From NCBI GenBank assembly GCA_019454045.1, contig SKCR01021434.1:248001-312000 (forward strand): a stretch of 64,000 nucleotides of DNA. The letters are read 5' to 3'. How positions within the stretch are numbered: position 1 is the first letter of the stretch; each line of letters opens with the position of its first letter. This document shows, piece by piece, positions 57,541 through 64,000 of this stretch. Source of the stretch: Zanthoxylum bungeanum. Taxonomy: Eukaryota; Streptophyta; Magnoliopsida; Sapindales; Rutaceae. The notes under the pieces are model-generated. The model was not told the origin of the DNA. It did not search any database and saw only the letters and a list, made by a program, of their open reading frames with translations. The position numbers and the translations under genes are program-made.

Positions 57541-59030
57541 CTTGAAGTCTCAACCAACCTTATATCAGGCCTGAGCTTCCTCTTGTAAACCATTTACAAC
57601 TGATAGGAACAATTCCTTCGGGAAGCGGAACCAAGCCCAAACTCGATTCTCATGCATTGAGTCTATCTCGGATTTCATGGCACTTTACCATTTAACGGAG
57701 TCGATGTCCAACATCGATTCTCTATAGGTGAAAGGATCTGTTCTCTCTCTAAACATAAGAGAACATCCAGATCTTTTCTTGGATCAAAACAAGCGTTCAG
57801 GAGGTCTAGATACCCTTTTTGACCTACGGAGTGTGTGTGTTGAAGTCCTTCATCTACTTGAACGTCAGGTTCCTCCTTGGTTCGTTGTTTTCAGTTGGAC
57901 TTCATCAAGCTCAACCTGTCTATGATTACCACCTTCTGACAAAAATTCTACTTCTAGAAACAATTTTGCGAGACGCGAGCTACGAACATTTCGATGCTCG
58001 TGTCTCATTAGAAACAGTATCCTCATCGACTATCGAATGAAATTTCGTTGCTAAGGCAAAACTTTTTCCCTCGGGGCGCTATCTGCTCACACACCACACA
58101 TAGGCAGGACAACCCCAACCTTCTAATATATTAAGATTTGGTCCTACCGAACCATATCTGATACGGAGTCGTAGGAAACAGCTTTGAAGGAATCTTGTTC
58201 AAAAGATGTGCGACTTTTAAGAGAGAGTAAGCCCCATAAGTAATAGGGCAAATCTGTGAAACTCAACATTGATCGGACCATATCAAATAAAGTCCGATTT
58301 CTCATCTCAGACACTCCATTGTGCTGTGGAGTACCTGGAGGAGTATATTGAGCGAGAATCCCATTCTCCTTCATATAATCCATGAACTCACCACTCAATA
58401 TTTGCATTTGCCGTCGCGATAGATCGAAGGCATTTAATATATTTACCAGTTTGTTTTTCTACTTCATTTCGGAACTCTTTTGAACTTTTCAAAGGTTTCC
58501 GATTTATGTCGCATCAAATAGACATAACCGTACCGTGACAGATCATCGGTAAAGGTAACGAAGTACGAATAAACCACTGTGAGTTGTTGGACTTAGTGGA
58601 CCACATACATCAGAAGTACGAGTTCAGTAAGTTAGTGGCGCGGTGTCCAACACCAGAAAATGGGGCTTTGGTCATCTTACCCTGAATACAGGATTCACAA
58701 GTTGGATATGATTCAATGGTAAGATCTGGTATCAACCATTCCTAACCAATTGGGGTAATCGTTTAACGCCAATGTGACCAAGCCTCATATGCCAAAGTTC
58801 AGTATTATTAATTACAGGTAAACTACGGTTCATTAACTCCATATTTAATATATCTTTTGAAGTTTGCAATGTATAATGACCATGCTAGTTTGGACAACAA
58901 AAGATCTGAATATTATTACTATCATATAAATATAAAGAACTGTTCTTAATATTAATACAAAAGCCTTATGTATCCAATATAAAAAGTGATATAAATTTAG
59001 CTACACATCCAGGTACAAAATGGCATTCAT
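57541..59030 (-). pseudogene. Copia F2 integrase, decayed
   Basis: 58407-58144 carries QYTPPGTPQHNGVSEMRNRTL and TDLPYYLWG, the copia integrase core around the catalytic Glu (usually NGVxExxNRTL). The rest is traceable only in short shifted pieces, including a pre-integrase region near 58700-58800. Confidence 0.75.
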
Positions 59031-60120
59031 TTAACAAAAGTGTCCAATCGGCAATGAGATCTCGCATACTCCCACTGCAACTGCATCCAAAGAGTCTCCA
59101 CTCCCGAACCGCAACTGCATCTCCCCGGGCTTCAGCCTCTTACTTTCCTTCAGCATCTGCAACGAATTGTAAATGTGAATGGGACAAGCAGAATCTAAAA
59201 TCCAATTGGATGTAACGACTTCACAAGCCAAAGATAATCAATAACTGGAAAAATAAATGTACTTGATGTAGATGGTTTATCTCTCATCAGCTGGGCGATG
59301 TGTATAAGGACAGTTCCTTTTCCAATGCCCGACTTTGCCGCAGTGGTGGCATTTGTCTTCAGAAGCCCTCTTAGGCTTAGCAATCTTCGCCAGTTGTTGA
59401 GGACCAAAAGCCTTCTTCTTCTTTCCTTTCTTCCTTCTTTCCCTTTCCCATCCATTGGGAAGAAGCAGAAAGAGAAGTAGTTCTAGGAGGGCGAGTCGGT
59501 ACTCCCTCTTAAGGTACTCTTCTGCCGTGAGCAAACATCCTATGTAGCTCCTGGTAGGTACAGACAGTCCCATTCATGTTGAAGTACATCACGAACTGGT
59601 GGTATTAAGCTGAAAGCGAACCAAGAATGACACTCCCTACCGAGAATGTCATTCAAGATGAGATTATGTTGCCTCAACTGATCGATCAAATCGATCATCT
59701 GAAGAACATGTGGGCTAACATCTTGCCCCTCATCCAGACGCTCATGGAACAGTTTCCATTGTGACTTTGTGAACAATCACTTGTTCTTGGTTCTCAAATG
59801 ATTGTCTCAATCGCGTCATCATACTAGAGGAATCTAACATACCATAGTATTGTTTCTTGGGTTTCGGAGACAATGAACTAAGGATGTATGATTTAACCCT
59901 TAAATCATCATCCTTCCAAGTTTCAAAAACTTGGCGTTCCTCCTCCGAAGCATCCGCACCCACAGCAAGGGGCAACGGACCCTCAAGAACATATCCCAGC
60001 TTTTCGGAATCGAGGACAATCCTCAAATCCAATTCCCAGTCAGCGAAGTTCTCAGCGCCTTTCAGTTTGTTCGCATCAAGCATACGCGCAAACTGATTTG
60101 TGGATTATGCCGCCATCTCG
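59031..60120 (-). pseudogene. Copia F2 gag, zinc knuckle and protease
   Basis: Gag N-terminus at 60083-59742 (ENFADWELDLRIVLDSEKLGYVLEGPLP), a middle part at 59776-59540, a CCHC knuckle CHHCGKVGHWKRNC near 59350-59310, and a protease start at 59231-59031 with NWILDSACPIHIYNS. There the catalytic D-S/T-G appears as D-S-A, a change at a key residue. Frames shift at 59775, 59560 and 59250. A TAA lies upstream of 60083, close to the probable original start. Confidence 0.82.
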
Positions 60121-60864
60121 CCCATCTATCATATAGATCACGAAAAACGGTTAGCAGAAATTAATAAGCAGTTTTATATAATATCAAAAGCATAAACTAG
60201 ATCATGGATTTTTAATCTAAAAATGCCCCTCCCACTAAATCATGCAATATTGTAGTCCCCAAACAGAATACAAAGATTTAATATTTAAATTAAATACAAA
60301 TAGTGAAAAGTGGATCCTGTGAAATATTTCAGCTCACAGCAGAGGCACGGTCTCGCCTACGTATATTCATCAGGTAGACAACTCATTTGTCAATCATTCA
60401 ATAGTGACTCCTGGGTTTCCGGTCCTGGTCGTTTCTCGTTGTCGCTGCGAAGGCAGGCCCACAAGGAGATGTACCAAGGTTAAACTCGTCAATGATAAGC
60501 TCAAGTTACTTACGTAATCCTGACAGCTAGGGCACGTTCAGAATTCCGCTTTCGCTTGAATTTATCTAGTATCTGATATACATCCGGTATAAATAAATCT
60601 CTATCGGCTACACCCTCACAGTAGAGGCACGATCTCGGATGTAGTCACAGAGAAGTATTCATAAATCGTATTGACAAGACGGACCACATAACATGCATCA
60701 AATACATAATTACATTTAAACCTTATTATTAGGGATTTTCCGCTAAGTGTCATACACCCTAAATCTAACCAATTAGATTATAATAAGCATGTATAAAGTC
60801 AAAAAAATGATTAAACATTGATTTAATTAAAGCTAATCACTTTAGGGGGCCTAGAATCAGACTT
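60121..60864 (-). mobile_element. Copia F2 untranslated leader
   Basis: Noncoding. 'ggcacggtctcgcc' and 'ggcacgatctcgga', each within a similar context (60345 and 60625), form a diverged internal duplication. Confidence 0.55.
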
Positions 60865-60876
60865 GCTCTGATACCA
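60865..60876 (-). other. Primer binding site of copia F2
   Basis: Minus-strand TGGTATCAGAGC, the canonical initiator tRNA-Met site, three bases after the LTR. Confidence 0.9.
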
Positions 60877-60879
60877 TTT

Positions 60880-63281
60880 TGTAGGGGTTTTTAGGGGCAG
60901 TATCCGGTAACGCAGCGGAAGCGGTGGAAAATCAAATTTTCCGATTTCAAAACTTTTTCTCGGATTAATTAAATAAACATATTTATTTAATTATCCAATA
61001 ATCAAATTATGAAAATAAAATTCAATAAATCATATTTAAGTGAATTTACCGAATTACCCTTACTTGGTATTTTTGTCCATTTTAGTCCGAAATTGATCAA
61101 ATCAATTTGAATGATTCTAAATCATTTCTAAGATGAACTTAGCATGTTCAAAACATCAAAACAAAACACCAAAAGCAACCAAAAACCCCAAAAATCTAAC
61201 CCTTGGCCGAAGGCACCACTTTGGTGCCAAATTGTGCACTTTGTCATTTCATGCTTCAAAACAAATCAAGATGTAATCCAAACAACATGAAACTTTATAT
61301 GAATCATATGCACATCCAAATACACAACATAAATGAAAAGCCCTAAATTTCGAATTGGTCATGAACCCTAATTTTTCAATTTCTTCAAATTGGACAAATT
61401 AGACCAAATAGGTTAAATCAATTACTTTAATCATCATTCTTCCATCAAATCAAAGTATCAACATAATGAAACAACTCAAGATCAAATCTAGGTCATCTTA
61501 GAGTGGATCAACAACTCTATATTAGCAACAAGGTTTCCAAAACCATAAAAGAATGCTTACAACTACAATAGTCACAAGCTTCATTCATCACACATGCTCT
61601 ACACTTCCAACAAAACTTCCATCATCAAAAATACAAAGAATAAAGAAAAGAATAACTTAAGAACATCACAAGATGTTTCCTAGATCATAAGGAACATTTT
61701 CTTATCTAATAGTAAGTTGGAAAAACTTACTAAATCCAAGCTTTTTCTTTAGTTTCTTCTTTTCTTCCTCACTTGCTTCTCTTGTTTCTTTAATGGAGTC
61801 TTTGTAAAGTGTATTAGGTTATAAATTGAAATGAAAATGAAAACATTATATACTTGCTTTCACTTTTAGCCCTGGCCGAATTTGCCAAGCCAAAAATAAT
61901 TTCAATTTCATTTCACCTTTAATTTGATCAACTTGATTAAATATCTAAAAACACTTTATTAGATATTTAAAACTTGGTCAACAAAGGAAACTAAGCCATT
62001 TAAATCAAATATCCTAAGTTAAGATATTTATATTTTAATTAATTTAATCATTTAACAATTAAATAATTAACTAATTAATCAAATACAAATATATTAAATA
62101 TACGTATAATATTTACATTAAATATCAAAAACATATATTCATATAGGATATAAGTCAAATATCTCAATTTGACTATTAATCAATGTGTATTTAAATTAAT
62201 CAAGTATTAAATGTAAATACACAATAATTAGGTAATTGACTATCAGGTCCTTTAGCACGTATCTTGCGTTTAAACCTTAAACGACTTTATAAATAATCAA
62301 TATGATTTATTAATGTTGCTCTAGTGCTCTACGAGTATGTTTCATTATTGAGACTCTCTAGATTCAGGTATATCCGTCACGAAATCAAATTTCGTGTCCA
62401 TAATTTATCCACCCATAAATTATGACGATCACGGATAATCTCGCTGAATCATACAGGTCGAGGTCATGGAAAATGTATAATTCCTCCGTCACAGGTATCC
62501 GGATAAATCCCAGAGATAGATGTAAACGTCAAATCTCTATGGGGATTATCCAGTCGACTATTCTATTAGCAATCTCTAAAAGAATGTTTAGAACTAGCTT
62601 ATAAACTTTACCACGGGCCCATGGTTTTATCTGATTGCTAATCATATGGACTACCTATGCTCTGGTACACAGAACTGACGGATCCTATCTTCATACCCAT
62701 AGGACACCCTGAGGATCTATCTATACCCAACAAACAGGTGGAGGTCTGATCTAAATAGATCGGTGATGTGACTACCATCTAAGTGTCGAAGATGTCTCAT
62801 GTGCCCACAATGGCATCTCAAGTCTAAGAATCACAAGTGTTACTCAACCCGAGAAGATTCTTATTGACGTTGGTGTACCATCCTTTAAGAATCTTCGGTG
62901 AGTCGTTCAGTGTTTATCCGCTATAAACACCTACACGTCTATACTAGTCTCCAAGACTAATGGTTCATTGAGAAACCATTGGAATCATATATTCCAGTAT
63001 ACGACATGTACTTATCTCACGGGTTTACTATACTGACCAAGTAGTGTAAACCTTGACCAGGAACAGTCTGAGAATGAAAACATCATGATACTACTCAATG
63101 TCAGTTGCGACGCTTTTGCAACAGTACCATGACTAATCATTCTAAGGTCATTACGTCTTTACCATATAAAAGATAGATTATATTATAGAAACTGCATATA
63201 TTATTCATAATAATAATGTTTTACAGAAGTATTCAAAAGAAATACAACCAGGAATTGGCGCTCTGAGCACCAACCCCAACA
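60880..63281 (-). repeat. Copia F2 5' LTR
   Basis: 2402 bp, the partner of 53801-56144. Confidence 0.9.
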
Positions 63282-63286
63282 ATATG
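63282..63286. repeat. Target site duplication of copia F2, right copy
   Basis: ATATG, the partner of 53796-53800. Confidence 0.9.
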
Positions 63287-64000
63287 TACCCTTATTGTGA
63301 CTTAAAGTCGTCTTTGTCGGTTTGGAAACTTGCAGCGGTGAACCTAGTCACCTCAAGTTCTCCTTTCCCCATATTCCCAGAAAGCATCCTTAATTCGTCC
63401 AAGATACTGAAGGATGTTCTTTACATCAATCCAGTGACCATACCATGGATTGGCCTTATAGCGTCTACATATGCTCAAAGCATATGAGACATCATGTTAC
63501 ATACATTTCAAAAATGTACGAGCTCTGAGAGGATTGTCAGTAGCTTTCTAGATCTATCCAAGTAGATCTTATTCCTAGAATAAAACCTGCTTCTCCCAGG
63601 TATTCCATGGAGAATTTTAATGAAAATTAAGCTTTCTTAGCTTTCACCGATTATATTATGGGAATGTTATTGCTAAGAAGCAATACATCATCAACGAATA
63701 AGACATTCATTGTCAGTGCACTCCCAGTAACCTTCTTATATACACAAGAATCATATTCGTTTTGAATGAAATCATATACCATTATGATCTCATAAAAATG
63801 TTGGTTCCAAGAACACATTGCTTGCTTCAATCCATAAGGGATCCAATTAACTAGCAAACCTTGTTTGCATGTTTTGGCACGACAAAATCATCAGGATGTT
63901 GCATACAAACATCCTCCAAAAGGTTTCCGTTAAGGAAAGCGGTTTTGACGTCCATGTGCAATATTTCATAAATGAAATATGCAGCATTAGAAAGCATTAT
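63282..64000 (-). pseudogene. Copia E2 reverse transcriptase, running off the window
   Basis: Minus-strand 63857-63651 gives LKQAMCSWNQHFYEII, DSCVYKKVTGS and LFVDDVLLLSNN. The catalytic YVDD is FVDD here, a form also seen in copia elements. An FLNG-type segment near 63930 has 'gacgtcaaaaccgctttcct' on the minus strand. Stops and shifts separate it from RNase H sequence at 63290-63500. Confidence 0.8.

Larger units (their letters stand above)
53801..63281 (-). mobile_element. Copia F2: complete but mutated copia element
   Basis: 9481 bp with two LTRs, a primer site, a purine tract, gag, protease, integrase, reverse transcriptase, RNase H and a 5-bp duplication ATATG. All coding parts have stops and shifts. 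Copia F1 at 9745-14133 is a related copy on the opposite strand. Confidence 0.9.
51481..64000 (-). mobile_element. Copia E2, split by copia F2 and running off the window
   Basis: 3' LTR 51481-53392, purine tract 53393-53405, RNase H part 53406-53800, then F2 (53801-63281), then RNase H and reverse transcriptase continue at 63282-64000. The flanks of F2 join in frame as GYIFSLNNGTVSRKSSKQ across the ATATG duplication. Confidence 0.85.

Overview
The window is nuclear DNA of a flowering plant, almost certainly a eudicot. Plant LTR retrotransposons (Ty3/gypsy of the Athila and Tat types, Ty1/copia), a hAT DNA transposon and one intron-containing plant gene are all recognisable. I see no rRNA, tRNA, organellar insert, CRISPR array or bacterial-style operon. 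The species cannot be named from what is visible.

Layout. (1) Positions 1-1045 hold the 3' end of a Sirevirus-like copia element on the minus strand. (2) Positions 1050-38244 are the wreck of one Athila-type element, Athila-A (plus strand). It is split by three insertions, each with a matching 5-bp target duplication: Athila-C (minus, 2563-16619, AGTGG), a coding-free element LARD-L (minus, 18288-26703, CATAT) and Athila-B (plus, 27947-37926, ATATC). The inside of Athila-C has been replaced by pieces of copia families D, E, F and G. (3) A hAT element (38299-47621, 8-bp duplication AATGTGTG) contains a nearly complete copia element D2 on the minus strand. (4) Ordinary host DNA follows, with one apparently intact five-exon gene at 48178-50668. 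It encodes a 601-residue pyridoxal-phosphate protein of the NifS-like/molybdenum-cofactor-sulfurase-like group. (5) From 51481 to the window end lies copia E2 (minus), split inside its RNase H by copia F2 (minus, 53801-63281, duplication ATATG).

Most of the content is therefore transposon-in-transposon, and the insertion order can be read from the target duplications. Two parts go beyond routine retroelement debris. Athila-B has lost reverse transcriptase, RNase H and most of integrase. In its 3' part it carries an uncharacterised 182-codon frame and an intronless, broken copy of a LOG-type cytokinin-activating enzyme gene. Its LTR promoter has six CCACGTGTC (G-box/ABRE-type) motifs just upstream of a TATA box. 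LARD-L is a mosaic: Tat/Ogre-style primer site and minisatellites, a leader segment shared with copia D, and a block shared with the Athila 3' noncoding region.

All retroelement reading frames here are interrupted, so none looks able to move by itself. The only gene I would expect to make a normal protein is the PLP enzyme at 48178-50668.
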